Assembly (NCBI GenBank): GCA_036703315.1
Contig: DATNPH010000152.1
Coordinates: 25,274 to 89,273, forward strand
DNA: 64,000 nt
From: DATNPH01 sp036703315
GTDB taxonomy: Bacteria; Cyanobacteriota; Cyanobacteriia; Cyanobacteriales; Coleofasciculaceae
Direction: 5' to 3'
In this document: positions 7,967-18,300 of the stretch, piece after piece
Position numbering within the stretch: the first letter of the stretch is position 1
How the letters are laid out: each line of letters opens with the position of its first letter
Made by a program: the position numbers and the translations under genes
The notes under the pieces: generated by a model
Told to the model about the DNA's origin: nothing
The model's input: the letters and a program-made list of their open reading frames with translations, nothing else
Database searches by the model: none

Positions 7967-8908
7967 ATGAATCTTCGATACCACATTGGCATAAAGCAAT
8001 TTTTGATAGCAGCTGGAACGGGCTTATTACTATTGCCGCTGATACTCTACGGTTGGCTACATTCTCTACGTCCATCTCGGACAAATCTTGAGCGATCACT
8101 ATTTCAAGGCATTGTCTACAAACGTGAAGTTCGCTCGATACCACGCCCACTCATGATCCATATCGTCACCATTGACTTGACAGCACCAGGAGTTAAAGTG
8201 CTGGTAACTCCAGGAAAGGCAACTCCTGACGATACAGAAATCGAGGCACGCACGACATCAGAATTCTTAAGTACGTTCAAGTTGCAACTAGCAATCAATG
8301 CCAGCTTCTTCCATCCTTTCCGTGAAAAGACTCCTTGGGACTACTATCCCAAAAGTGGGGAGCGCGCCAACATTTTAGGACAAGCTATCTCGAATGAATC
8401 AAGTTATTCTAAGCCTGATCCGCACTGGCCTGTATTGTGCTTTAATGCTAGCGAACAACGCGATCGCGTCCCGCTTCCCCATCGCGCCCAAATTTTGAGT
8501 AGTGGAGAGTGCCCAAAAAATACACTTCAAGCCGTGGCAGGTAACGAAATCCTGATGGCACAGGGCAATCCTAGAGGATTGAGTTTAAATGCGCCCAGTA
8601 ATAACGTACCGTACTCCCGTGTTGCCGTGGCGATCGATCACAAGGGTCAGAAACTTTGGTTGATTGCAATAGACGGCAAGCAGCCACTCTACAGTGAAGG
8701 AGTCACGCTAGTTGAGCTAACAAAAATTATCATGGAGCTAGGTGCCCATACAGCATTAAACCTGGATGGTGGCGGTTCAACGACCCTGGTAACAGCAACG
8801 CCAAAAGGCTCAGCCTTGCTAAATGCTCCAATTCACACAAAGCTTCCCATGCGTGAGCGTCCAGTTGCCAATCACTTAGGATTCTATGCCTTACCGAAAA
8901 AACCTTAA
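7967..8908 (+). CDS. Phosphodiester glycosidase family protein (NAGPA/DUF2233 fold)
   Basis: The 313-residue protein has an N-terminal signal-anchor helix (residues about 12-30), placing the rest outside the cytoplasm. The body has the NAGPA-type hallmarks: INASFF near residue 108, and near the C-terminus ALNLDGGGSTTLV followed by ERPVANHLGFYA. The family includes the lysosomal uncovering enzyme and bacterial exopolysaccharide or cell-wall glycosidases, so action on envelope or extracellular glycans is likely; the exact bond is unknown. ATG at 7967 is retained because it gives a complete signal anchor. It is divergent from the pentapeptide gene with a 9-base gap. Confidence 0.85.
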   Translation: MNLRYHIGIKQFLIAAGTGLLLLPLILYGWLHSLRPSRTNLERSLFQGIVYKREVRSIPRPLMIHIVTIDLTAPGVKVLVTPGKATPDDTEIEARTTSEFLSTFKLQLAINASFFHPFREKTPWDYYPKSGERANILGQAISNESSYSKPDPHWPVLCFNASEQRDRVPLPHRAQILSSGECPKNTLQAVAGNEILMAQGNPRGLSLNAPSNNVPYSRVAVAIDHKGQKLWLIAIDGKQPLYSEGVTLVELTKIIMELGAHTALNLDGGGSTTLVTATPKGSALLNAPIHTKLPMRERPVANHLGFYALPKKP

Positions 8909-8952
8909 ATCCTGGCTCCAAAATAGGCGAATGTGGAAGTTTTGCAAAAGTA

Positions 8953-9810
8953 ATGTCTCAACATAGGATTTCAAATCCGCCCATTTTGTCAAGTTCAAGA
9001 GCAGGTTGGAATAGCATTGTTGCCGAAAAGTATTGTTTACCGGCCTCGGAAGCTCATGAACTCTCACAGCATTGCAGCATCAGTATCGTGCTGGGTCATT
9101 CATTTGAGCTTGACTGGCGGTTAGATGGCGGACGCCTACACAAAACACAAATGTGTAAAGGCGATATTTCCATCACTCCTAACGGTCTACTGGCTCAGGG
9201 AAGGTGGAACAAGACTATAGAATGTCTCGTTCTATCTCTTAATCCAACACTAATCGAGCGTGCAGCATCCGAATCAGCGAATACAGGGAATATCGAGATT
9301 GTCCCGCAGCGCGGAGTACGCGATCCTCAGATCTATTACATTGGACAGGCGCTATTGGCAGAACTAGAAGCGGGAGGCTTAGCCGGTTGTCTCTACGGAG
9401 AATCGCTCAGCTTAGCGCTAGCCGTTCATCTTATCAAACGCTATTCCACATCCAATCAACCTATTCAGGAACCTGTGAGGGGTCTTTCTTGGCGTAAGCT
9501 CCAGCAGGTAACTGACTATATTAATGACAATCTAACTCAAAATTTAACGCTCTCTGAGATGGCTGATTTCTTAGAGATGAGTCCATACTACTTCGCACGT
9601 CTGTTCAAGCAGACAACAGGTTTAGCTCCCCATCAGTATGTGATTAACTGTCGGATTGAGCGGGCAAAGATTTTACTGGCTGAAAACAAGTTGCCACTTG
9701 TCGAGATTGGCTATAGAGTCGGCTGCTCAAGTCAAAGTAACTTCACCGCACTTTTTCGCAAACATGTGGGAATCACACCAAAAGCCTATAGGGAACAGAC
9801 CAAAAAGTGA
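8953..9810 (+). CDS. AraC-family transcriptional regulator
   Basis: In this 285-residue protein the C-terminal 100 residues form two helix-turn-helix motifs: LTLSEMADFLEMSPYYFARL then the signature region around PLVEIGYRVGCSSQSNFTAL with the final FRKHVGITPKAYREQ. The N-terminal 170 residues form a ligand or dimer domain of the AraC-binding cupin type, too diverged to name a ligand. It lies 44 bases downstream of the glycosidase on the same strand and upstream of a methyltransferase, which it may control. ATG at 8953 is accepted; the ribosome site is weak. Confidence 0.88.
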   Translation: MSQHRISNPPILSSSRAGWNSIVAEKYCLPASEAHELSQHCSISIVLGHSFELDWRLDGGRLHKTQMCKGDISITPNGLLAQGRWNKTIECLVLSLNPTLIERAASESANTGNIEIVPQRGVRDPQIYYIGQALLAELEAGGLAGCLYGESLSLALAVHLIKRYSTSNQPIQEPVRGLSWRKLQQVTDYINDNLTQNLTLSEMADFLEMSPYYFARLFKQTTGLAPHQYVINCRIERAKILLAENKLPLVEIGYRVGCSSQSNFTALFRKHVGITPKAYREQTKK

Positions 9811-9924
9811 TGGAAGTAATACTCAGCATTAGAGCAAGATTTAAACATTGATAGCAAGTTTTCAAAAGACAGAATTAGCAAGTATCTTGTAATCTCAACT
9901 CAGTACATAATCTGAAGCACTGAA

Positions 9925-10764
9925 ATGAGAAACGAGATTGAGCTGAATGATTACAAGCAACAAATATCGGAGCTGTATAGCCGCAGAAGCCACACCTATG
10001 ATGAAAGTGATTGGCATCTTCGGATTGCTCATCGTCTTGTTGAGTATGCACAAATCAGCCGAGGGCAGCAGGTGTTGGACATTGCAACTGGGACAGGCAT
10101 GGTTGCGATTGAAGCCGCCCAGATTGTGGGTTCTGAGGGTCGGGTCGTCGGAGTAGACATTTCGGCTGGAATGCTTGACCAGGCAAGACGCAAGATTGAG
10201 GCATTAGGTCTTGGCAATATCGAGCTTGAGCTGGCTGATGCCGAAGCATTGGATTTTCCAGATAACAGTTTCGATCGCGTTTTGTGTTCGTCTGCACTGA
10301 TTTGGATGGCAGACATTCCAGCCGCTTTACGCCTTTGGCATCGATTTCTCAAGCCTAATGGTCTAATTAGTGTTCATGCGTTTGCCGACACCGCGTTCAT
10401 TGGTGGGGTTATTGCCCAGAAGGTGGCTAAAAAGTATGGTATCTCGTTGGCGTTTAGCGAACCAACAGGCACTGTCAAGAAGTGCCATGACTTACTTCAA
10501 CAAGCAGGCTTTGAGGAGATTGAGGTAAAAGTCGAGCAGGACGGCAGCTATATTAGCTTGGAACAAGCAAAGCGGATGTGGGCTGGAACTTCCCATCCAG
10601 TACCTGGACAATTCCCCAATCCCCTTTCGCAACTTTCATCCGAGCAACTGGAGCAAGCTAAGGCTGAATTTGATGCAGAATTAGAGGCATTAGTGACTGA
10701 GCAGGGAATTTGGAACGATATCACCACCTTTTATACATTCGGTCACAAGAGAGCAGGCAGCTAA
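9925..10764 (+). CDS. UbiE-like class I SAM-dependent methyltransferase
   Basis: The 279-residue protein carries a clear Rossmann SAM site: QQVLDIATGTGMVAIEAAQ (motif I), RVVGVDISAGML (acidic strand 2), ELADAEALDFPDNSFDRVLC (motif II) and a HRFLKPNGLISVHAF strand. This is the UbiE/COQ5-like pattern seen in quinone and natural-product C- or N-methyltransferases. It carries an extra helical C-terminus that may form a lid. The substrate is not evident. It follows the AraC regulator by 114 bases on the same strand. Heptamer repeats begin 7 bases after its stop codon. Confidence 0.85.
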   Translation: MRNEIELNDYKQQISELYSRRSHTYDESDWHLRIAHRLVEYAQISRGQQVLDIATGTGMVAIEAAQIVGSEGRVVGVDISAGMLDQARRKIEALGLGNIELELADAEALDFPDNSFDRVLCSSALIWMADIPAALRLWHRFLKPNGLISVHAFADTAFIGGVIAQKVAKKYGISLAFSEPTGTVKKCHDLLQQAGFEEIEVKVEQDGSYISLEQAKRMWAGTSHPVPGQFPNPLSQLSSEQLEQAKAEFDAELEALVTEQGIWNDITTFYTFGHKRAGS

Positions 10765-10770
10765 GGTAAA

Positions 10771-10807
10771 GGGCATAGGGCATAGGGCATAGAGCATAGG
10801 GCATAGG
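10771..10807. repeat. Heptamer tandem repeat GGGCATA
   Basis: Five head-to-tail units of GGGCATA, one with a single substitution (GAGCATA). Such short tandemly repeated heptamers are a known feature of filamentous cyanobacterial genomes. It follows the methyltransferase stop codon. Confidence 0.9.
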
Positions 10808-10839
10808 AAGAGTATTTTACGTAGTCTATGTATTATTAA

Positions 10840-10874
10840 TTACCACTTACCAATTACCACTTACCAATTACCAA
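10840..10874. repeat. Heptamer tandem repeat TTACCAM
   Basis: Five units alternating TTACCAC and TTACCAA. A third related cluster follows around 10984-11048 (GTCATTT twice; GGACAAM three times) and runs into the start region of the glutamine-synthetase-family gene. Between them, 10899-10950 holds a copy of the GC-rich dispersed repeat containing GGCACGCTGCGC. Confidence 0.85.
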
Positions 10875-11050
10875 TTCCAAAAAAACGTTAGCGCTAGCTC
10901 TCTTCGAGTCTTGCCTGCGGCACGCTGCGCTTTCCGAGCGTCTTGTGCCAGTTGAAGGTGCCCAATGTAGGTAATTAGTCGAGTCATTTGTCATTTGTTC
11001 TGGGTCAGTGGTAATTTCTATTGACACGGGACAACGGACAAAGGACAAAT

Positions 11051-12385
11051 ATGGATCGAGAAATGCTTAAATCTCTTGATGAGCTGCGTATCCGGTTTGT
11101 TCGCATTCTCTGGTGTGACAATGCCAATATCATTCGCGGTAAGGCGGTACACCGGGGAGCATTGTCTGACTACCTGCAACATGGTGTCGGTATCTCAGCA
11201 GCTCAGCAGGCGATTCCCGTGATGTATGATGCCCCAGTACCGGGAAGTGGTTTGGGACCAGTGGGTGAGGTGCGCTTGCTACCAGACTGGGATACCTTCA
11301 CGCCCTTGCCTTATGCTCCGGGTCATGCCCGTGTGATGGGAGATATGGTCAACAATGGTAGTGCTTGGGGGATGTGTCCTCGGAACTTTCTCAAAAGGAT
11401 GGTTGCAGAGGCTAAGCGTGAAGGGTTGGAAGTGATTGCCGCCTTTGAGAATGAATTCTACCTGCTGCGGCAGATACCCGATCGCATTGTGCCAGCTGAT
11501 GAAACGGTTTTTGCTTCAACCTTATCAATGGACTTGCATCAGAGAGTGATCGATGAGATTGCGGAAGCATTGGTAGAACAAGGAATACTGGTGGAGCAGT
11601 ATTACCCGGAGTCCGGACCAGGTCAGCAGGAAATTTCGGTACTCTATACGAATGCGCTAGGGGCAGCGGATCAGCAGATTGCGTTTCGTGAGACAGTCAG
11701 AGCGATCGCTCTCCAACATAACCTCAAAGCCTCATTTCTACCCAAAATCTTTGCCGACAAAGCTGGCAGTGGTTGCCATCTCCATCTCAGTCTCTGGCAG
11801 GACGGGCAGAACCTTTTACCAAGTCTCGAAGCAGAAGGGGAACTTTCAGAAATTGCTCGTCGCTTCATTGCTGGCATTCTTCACCACCTGCCGGCTTTGA
11901 TGGCACTAACAACACCCACCACTAACTCCTATCGGCGTATCCATCCTCACTATTGGAGTGGTGCCTTCCGCTGTTGGGGAATGGATAACCGTGAGGCAGC
12001 GGTGAGAGTACCAAGTAACCCAGAAGAAATCAGTCCCACTCATTTTGAACTCAAAACGGTAGATGCTTCCGCTAATCCTTATCTAGCATTGGGTGCAGTA
12101 ATTGCCGCTGGACTGGATGGTGTCCGGCATTGTCTTGAGCTAGGAGAGTCAGCAGCAGTAGACCCTGGATACATGACGGAAGCAGAACTTAGTACTCATG
12201 GCATTGATCGATTGCCGACAAACCTAGAGCAGTCAATTATGCAACTAAGCAACGACAATGTTCTCCTAGATGCCTTGGGGACAGAACTTGCTCAAGCTTA
12301 CCTAGCAGTTCGCAAAGCTGAGTGGGAAGCAATGAAGGATTTAGAGATGGAAGAGGAAGTGAAACTTTTGTTAGAGCGATATTAA
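11051..12385 (+). CDS. Glutamine synthetase family protein (glutamate-amine ligase-like)
   Basis: The 444-residue protein has the GS catalytic core: AFENEFYLL with the metal glutamates, ESGPGQQEISV, the AGSGCHLHLSLW motif, and NSYRRIHPHYWSGAF followed by NREAAVRVPS. The N-terminal beta-grasp region (VRILWCDNANIIRGKAV) is the form seen in GlnA-like gamma-glutamylpolyamine or ethanolamine synthetases rather than in the main nitrogen-assimilating GlnA. The adenylylation-site region is absent. It therefore probably joins glutamate to an amine other than ammonia, though this is inference. ATG at 11051 is preferred over TTG at 11021; it follows AAGGACAAAT, which is part of a heptamer cluster. It stands alone with no gln regulator seen. 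Confidence 0.8.
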   Translation: MDREMLKSLDELRIRFVRILWCDNANIIRGKAVHRGALSDYLQHGVGISAAQQAIPVMYDAPVPGSGLGPVGEVRLLPDWDTFTPLPYAPGHARVMGDMVNNGSAWGMCPRNFLKRMVAEAKREGLEVIAAFENEFYLLRQIPDRIVPADETVFASTLSMDLHQRVIDEIAEALVEQGILVEQYYPESGPGQQEISVLYTNALGAADQQIAFRETVRAIALQHNLKASFLPKIFADKAGSGCHLHLSLWQDGQNLLPSLEAEGELSEIARRFIAGILHHLPALMALTTPTTNSYRRIHPHYWSGAFRCWGMDNREAAVRVPSNPEEISPTHFELKTVDASANPYLALGAVIAAGLDGVRHCLELGESAAVDPGYMTEAELSTHGIDRLPTNLEQSIMQLSNDNVLLDALGTELAQAYLAVRKAEWEAMKDLEMEEEVKLLLERY

Positions 12386-12522
12386 ATTTTTCTACAACCC
12401 TTGATGACAGATTGGTATGACAGCTCAGAATGTCAGAATAAAAAAGTGTGAGCTAGACTAAATCAAAAATGTCATCTGTCTTAATAAAGAATTAATATTT
12501 CCTGTAACTTAGTGCAAATCCA

Positions 12523-15366
12523 ATGGTATTAGCAGAAGTTTTTATTCCCCATGGACATTGCTATCTATGGAAGCCTAGTTTGGTAGGATTGCATATCATT
12601 TCAGATGCATTGATTGCATTAGCCTACTATTCAATTCCGCTAATGCTAATTTATTTCGTTGAAAAGAGACGAGATATTCCCTTCAACTGGATTTTTCAGT
12701 TGTTTAGTGCATTCATCGTTGCCTGTGGCACCACTCATTTAATAGGAATCTGGACACTTTGGCATCCTAACTATTGGCTATCTGGTTTTATTAAAATGCT
12801 TACCGCCGCCATCTCCCTATCTACGGCAGTAGTATTAGTACCATTATTACCTAAGGCTTTGGCATTACCAAGTCCAGCACAGCTAGAAGCTGCTAACCAA
12901 GAACTGGAAAAGCAAATTAGCCAATGCAAGGAAATTGAAGAGACGCTACGCGATCGCGAGCGGAGATTCCGAGCTATCTTTAACCAAACCTTTCAATTTA
13001 TCGGTCTACTCAAACCAGATGGCACGCTTCTGGAAGTTAATCAAACGGCACTAGATTTTGCAGGATTGACTCAGATAGATGTGGTTGATCGTCCATTGTG
13101 GGAAACACGGTGGTGGGTAGAGAGAGATCGAGAGCAAGGGGAGATGGGGGAACCAAAATCGTCTTGCTTATCAACGAAACAGGAGCAGTTAAAAGAAGCT
13201 GTAGCGCAAGCAGCAGCGGGTGAGTTTGTGCGTTACGAAGTTGACATTCAGGGCGCGAGTGATACGGTGACGATAATCGACTTCTCTCTCAAACCTGTAA
13301 GGGATGAAACTGGGCGAGTGGTATTGTTGATTCCTGAAGGTCGGGATATCACCGAACGCAAACAAATGGAGGCAGTGCTACGAGAGAGCGAAGAACGTTT
13401 CCGCCTCGCCTTTCATGATGCCGCGATCGGCATAGCACTTGTAGCACCAGACGGACACTTTCTGAAAGTCAATCCTTCTTTATGTGAAATTGTTGGGTAT
13501 AGCGAATCAGAATTGCTAGGGACAAACTTCCAAATTCTTACACATCTCAATGACTTAGACGCCGATCTCGGCTATTTGCACCAGATGCTAGCAGGTGAGA
13601 TTCGAACTTACCAAATGGAGAAACAATACTTTCATAAATGCGGAGATAGCGTCTGGATTTTGTTGAGCGTTTCTCTAGTGCGCAATGATCAAGGGGAAGC
13701 CTTATACTTTGTTTCCCAATTTCAAGACATCACGGAACGCAAACGAGCTGAGCAGGTGTTAGCCGACTACAATCGTACCTTAGAAGTCCAAGTAGCAGAA
13801 CGCACAGTACAATTGAGCAACACTAATGAACAATTAGAGCGTGAAATTGCTGAGCGGAAGCAGGCAGAGGTGGCACTGCAACAAGCTAAAGAAGCTGCCG
13901 ATGCAGCGAACCGTGCCAAGAGTAAATTCCTTGCCAATATGAGTCACGAACTGAGAACGCCACTAAACGCCATTCTCGGTTTTAGCCAACTACTCAGTCG
14001 CGATTCAACTCTCACTTCATCTCAGCATGAACAACTAGGAATCATTAACCGCAGTGGTGAGCATTTACTAGAACTAATCAATGATGTTTTGGAAATGTCC
14101 AAAATTGAAGCAGGGAGGATACAACTCAACCCCAGCTACTTTGATTTGTATAGTCTAGTGAGAAGTATCACGGAGATGTTAAAACTCAAGGCTCAAGTCA
14201 AGGGATTGCAGCTAAAGTTGGACATGGCTCCAGATGTTCCACAATATGTGTTTTCAGATGAGAGTAAATTACGCCAGGTTTTAATTAATCTCCTAGGAAA
14301 CAGCATCAAATTTACGCAAGCAGGTAGTGTAACACTGCGTGTAGAAAGTGCTAATAATCAATGGCTAATAGCTAATAGCTCACAGGAAGCAAGGAGTAAT
14401 AAACAATTAGCAATTTGCCCTGAACAATTGGCTATCAACTTTGAAGTGTCCGATACTGGTCCGGGCATTGCCCCGGAGGAACTTAAAACATTATTTGATG
14501 CTTTTGTCCAAACTGAAGCAGGTCAAAAAGCTCAAGAAGGAACAGGTTTGGGTTTATCCATTAGCAAACGATTTGTTGAGTTAATGGGAGGAGACATGAG
14601 CGTCAACAGTACCCTAGGTGAGGGGAGTGCGATCACCTTTAATATCCTTGTAAACCTAGCCCAAGCCAATCACAGTTATTGCCAGCCTTCAAAAGGGCGG
14701 GTGATTGGCTTAGCACCCGATCAACCTCCCTATCGTATCTTGGTTGTTGAGGATACATGGGAAAATCGTCACCTGCTGGTTAAGCTGCTAGAATCCCTTG
14801 GATTTGAGGTATTTGAAGCTATCAATGGTCAAGAAGCCGTTGAGCACTGGGAGAGTTGGGAGCCGCACCTAATTTTAATGGATATACGGACACCAGTGAT
14901 GGATGGCTATGAAGCCACTAAACGCATCAAAGCTCATCTCAAAGGTCAAGCTACCGTGATTATTGCCGTTACTGCCAGTGCCTTTAATGAAGAACGAGCC
15001 GTTGTCATGTCAGCGGGTTGCGATGACTTTATACGAAAACCCTTCCAAGAGTCGGTAGTTCTGGAAAAAATCGCTCAACACCTTGGATTGCGCTATGTTT
15101 ATGAAAGTATACCCAAATCGACTTCACTCCAGTCGAGAGAAAGAAGAGTTGAGGCATTGAGAAAAGAGGAGCTTTTAGGGATGCCTCCAGAGTGGCTCTC
15201 CCAGCTACATCTGACAGCACTCGGTGCTGATAATGATGAGATTTTAACCTTAATCGAACAAATCCCTGAATCTCAATCGGCTCTGAAGTTAGCTTTAGCA
15301 GATTTAGTCAATAACTTTCGACTGGACTTAATCATTGATGTAACTGAAGCCTTTGCTAATGGATAG
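12523..15366 (+). CDS. Hybrid histidine kinase with ETR1-type ethylene-binding membrane domain
   Basis: In this 947-residue protein three membrane helices (about residues 22-46, 56-78 and 86-110) match the plant ETR1/cyanobacterial SynEtr1 ethylene-binding domain closely: ISDALIALAYYSIPLMLIYF and AFIVACGTTHLIGIWT. Asp28, Cys68 and His72 correspond to ETR1 Asp25, Cys65 and His69, the copper and ethylene-binding residues. Then come two PAS domains (about 148-285 and 286-412), a coiled coil, HisKA (His475 in SHELRTPLNA), an HATPase domain (about 575-710, G boxes DTGPGIA and GTGLGLSI) and a receiver (about 736-852, Asp787). No bilin-binding GAF is seen, unlike Synechocystis SynEtr1. A repeat-derived insert lies inside the ATPase domain. 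The end overlaps the next kinase gene. Confidence 0.9.
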   Translation: MVLAEVFIPHGHCYLWKPSLVGLHIISDALIALAYYSIPLMLIYFVEKRRDIPFNWIFQLFSAFIVACGTTHLIGIWTLWHPNYWLSGFIKMLTAAISLSTAVVLVPLLPKALALPSPAQLEAANQELEKQISQCKEIEETLRDRERRFRAIFNQTFQFIGLLKPDGTLLEVNQTALDFAGLTQIDVVDRPLWETRWWVERDREQGEMGEPKSSCLSTKQEQLKEAVAQAAAGEFVRYEVDIQGASDTVTIIDFSLKPVRDETGRVVLLIPEGRDITERKQMEAVLRESEERFRLAFHDAAIGIALVAPDGHFLKVNPSLCEIVGYSESELLGTNFQILTHLNDLDADLGYLHQMLAGEIRTYQMEKQYFHKCGDSVWILLSVSLVRNDQGEALYFVSQFQDITERKRAEQVLADYNRTLEVQVAERTVQLSNTNEQLEREIAERKQAEVALQQAKEAADAANRAKSKFLANMSHELRTPLNAILGFSQLLSRDSTLTSSQHEQLGIINRSGEHLLELINDVLEMSKIEAGRIQLNPSYFDLYSLVRSITEMLKLKAQVKGLQLKLDMAPDVPQYVFSDESKLRQVLINLLGNSIKFTQAGSVTLRVESANNQWLIANSSQEARSNKQLAICPEQLAINFEVSDTGPGIAPEELKTLFDAFVQTEAGQKAQEGTGLGLSISKRFVELMGGDMSVNSTLGEGSAITFNILVNLAQANHSYCQPSKGRVIGLAPDQPPYRILVVEDTWENRHLLVKLLESLGFEVFEAINGQEAVEHWESWEPHLILMDIRTPVMDGYEATKRIKAHLKGQATVIIAVTASAFNEERAVVMSAGCDDFIRKPFQESVVLEKIAQHLGLRYVYESIPKSTSLQSRERRVEALRKEELLGMPPEWLSQLHLTALGADNDEILTLIEQIPESQSALKLALADLVNNFRLDLIIDVTEAFANG
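14349..14437 (+). repeat. Heptamer-type repeat translated inside the kinase ATPase domain
   Basis: This coding stretch contains GCTAATAGCTAATAGC and CAATTAGCAATTTGCC, the same TAATAGC/ATTAGCA heptamers found between genes at 47530-47580 and 60391-60446. It encodes about 30 residues between the N box and G1 box that have no counterpart in usual HATPase domains. The reading frame is kept. Confidence 0.65.
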
Positions 15367-18300
15367 CAACCTACCACCTACTTCCAAGCCCGACATCTTA
15401 TTGGTTGATGATAACCCGAAAAATCTACGTCTTCTACAAACTCTGTTGATTAACTTTGGGTATAAAGTCAGAACGGCGATAAACGGAAAGCTGGCTTTAA
15501 AAGTTGTAGAGGTGGCGAAACCGGATTTGATTTTGATTGATATCGAAATGCCGGAAATGAACGGCTATGAAGTTTGTGAAAAATTGAAAAGTCAAGAGCA
15601 GACAGCTGATATTCCGGTAATTTTTATTAGTGCTTTAGATGATGTATTCGACAAAGTTAAAGTATTTGAATCTGGTGGAGTAGACTACATCACTAAGCCA
15701 TTTGAACTTCAAGAAGTTTTAGTCAAAGTTAAAAATCAACTTACATTTTATCAGCAAAAGAAACAAATTATCGACCAAAACAAGCAACTAATTGAGCAAA
15801 ACAAGCAACTACAATTGTTAGTAACAACAACAAAATGTATTAATGAAGCATCTGATTTTCAATCAGCTCTAGAAGAGATTCTGTACCAAGTCTGTGAGAA
15901 AACAGGTTGGAATTTTGGTGAATTTTGGATTTCCAACCCTGATATTACAGCGTTTGAATATGGTAAAAGTTGGTATGCCAGTGATAAACATTTTGAAAAA
16001 TTTAGACATAAGAGTGAGCAGTTTACATTTCCTACCGACAGGAAACTACTGAGGGAAGTTTGCTTATCCAAGCAAGCTGTTTGGCTTACCGACGTTTCAG
16101 TTGAGAAATGCCAATTTTTTACTCGTTCCCAACTAGCTAAGGAGGTAGGATTAAAAGCCTGTTTTGGGGTTCCTGTTCTCTTCAATAACCAAGTGGTAGC
16201 TGTTTTAATTTTGTTGAGAAAAGAAGCTAGTATCCCGGAACCGCAAACCATTGAGATAGTCAATGCTGTTGCCACCCAGTTGAGTTCATTCATTCAGCAT
16301 CAACAGGCAGAAACAAAACTTCAGCATACCCAAAGATTCCTTAACTCCTTGCTGGAAAACCTGCCAGTGGGAGTGTTTGCTAAAGATGCTCAGGAATTAC
16401 GTTTTGTCTACTGGAACAAGGCAATTACTCAACTGATAGGTTATTCGGTTTCTGAGGTTATCGGCAAGAGTGACTATGATTTGTTTCCAAAAGAGCAGGC
16501 AAGTTTCTGCACGGCGCAAGACCGAGAGACGATCTCAAGTGGAAAGCTTGTAGATATCCCGATAGAACTGGTTCATACTCATCGCGGTCAACGACTATTT
16601 AACATCAAAAAGATTCCTATTTTTGATGAATTTGGAGAGCCTCAGTATGTATTAGGAATTGCCGAAGACCTCACAGAATTCAAGCAAGCAGAGAAAACAC
16701 TTTTTAGACAAGAACAGCAATTTAGAACCCTTGCTGAAAATTCACCCGATATCATTACTCGATTTGATCGGGCTCTGCGTTATGTCTACACTAACCCCGC
16801 CTTTGAACAGGTAACGGGAATTCCTTATCAAAGCTTTATCGGTAAAACTAATCAAGAAGTGGGAATGCCGCTTGAGCTATCATCACTCTGGGAGGCTAAT
16901 ATTCAAAAGGTTTTTGATACAGCTAGAGCTGAGTGCGATGAGTTTAATTTTCCAATAGCATCCGGCGAATTAAGAACTTATCAGGCTCACTTAGTGCCTG
17001 AATTTGCTAAAGATGGAGATGTAGAATTTGTCCTAGTCGTCACTCGCGACATTACTCAACTCAAGCAGGCAGAAGTCGCTTTGCAAGATAGTGAGAGACG
17101 CTTCCGGGCAATCTTCGAGCAGGCTGCTGTGGGAATTGCTCAGGTATCACTATCGAATCAGTTTCTTCAGGTTAATCAACGTTTGTGTGACTTGGTGGGA
17201 TATACAGAGTCAGAACTGTTGGCACAGGCTTGTCGATCGCTCATCCACCCAGATGATCGAAAGCTGTCTCTAGAGTATGAGCGTCAGATTTTGGCAGGCG
17301 AGAGACAAACCTACTCCTTAGAGAAGCGCTACATCAGCAAGGAGGGTCAGGTGCAGTGGACAAATTCAACAGTATCACTGGTGCGAGACACTCAGGGTAT
17401 CCCAGAGTATTTCATCAAAATAGTTGAAGATATCACTGAGCGTAAGCAGGCAGAGGGGGCGCTGCGGGAGTCGAATCGTCTCGTTACTAACATTCTGGAA
17501 AGTATTACAGATGCCTTTGTTGCCCTGGATCACGAGTGGCGGATTACCTATGTGAATCGGGAAACAGCAAAACTCAACAACAAACAACCAGAGGAATTCA
17601 TTGGTAAAACCCATTGGGAAGTATGGTCTTGGTCAGTTGGAACCAAAGTTGAGAGAGAATACCGCCGAGCGATCGCTCAACAGGTGGCTGTTCATTTTGA
17701 AGTGTTGTATGAACCGCTAGACATGTGGTTGGAGATTCATGCCTACCCGTCTAAAGATGGTCTCAACATTTATTTCCGCGACATCACCGTTCGCAAACAA
17801 GCAGAGGAAGCGCTGCGATTGATTGTTGAGGGGACAGCCTCAGCTACTGGTGATAGCTTCATGCGCTCCTGTGTCCGTTATCTAGCCCAAATCCTGCAAG
17901 CTCGTTATGCCTTGATTGCTGAGATGGTAGATAAGACATGTACCAAAGCTCGTACCTTAGCCTTTTGGACGGGTGAAACCTGGGGTGAGAACTTCGAGTA
18001 TGACCTAGCAGACACTCCCTGTGAAAATTTCCCACAGGAGAAAGTGTGCTTCTACTCACAAGAGGTGCAAGCCTTATTTCCTAACGATTTATATTCAGCG
18101 ACATTAGACGCCCAAAGCTACTTAGGAATTCCTCTAATTAACTCCAAGGGAAATATTTTTGGTCTAATGGTGGTGCTGGATGTGAAGCCGATGGAAATCG
18201 ATTTGGGCAAACAATCGATTTTGAAAATTTTTGCAGATCGCGCCGGAGCAGAACTAGAGCGCCAGCAAACGGAGTCGGCACGCAGGCTAGCGACCGATCG

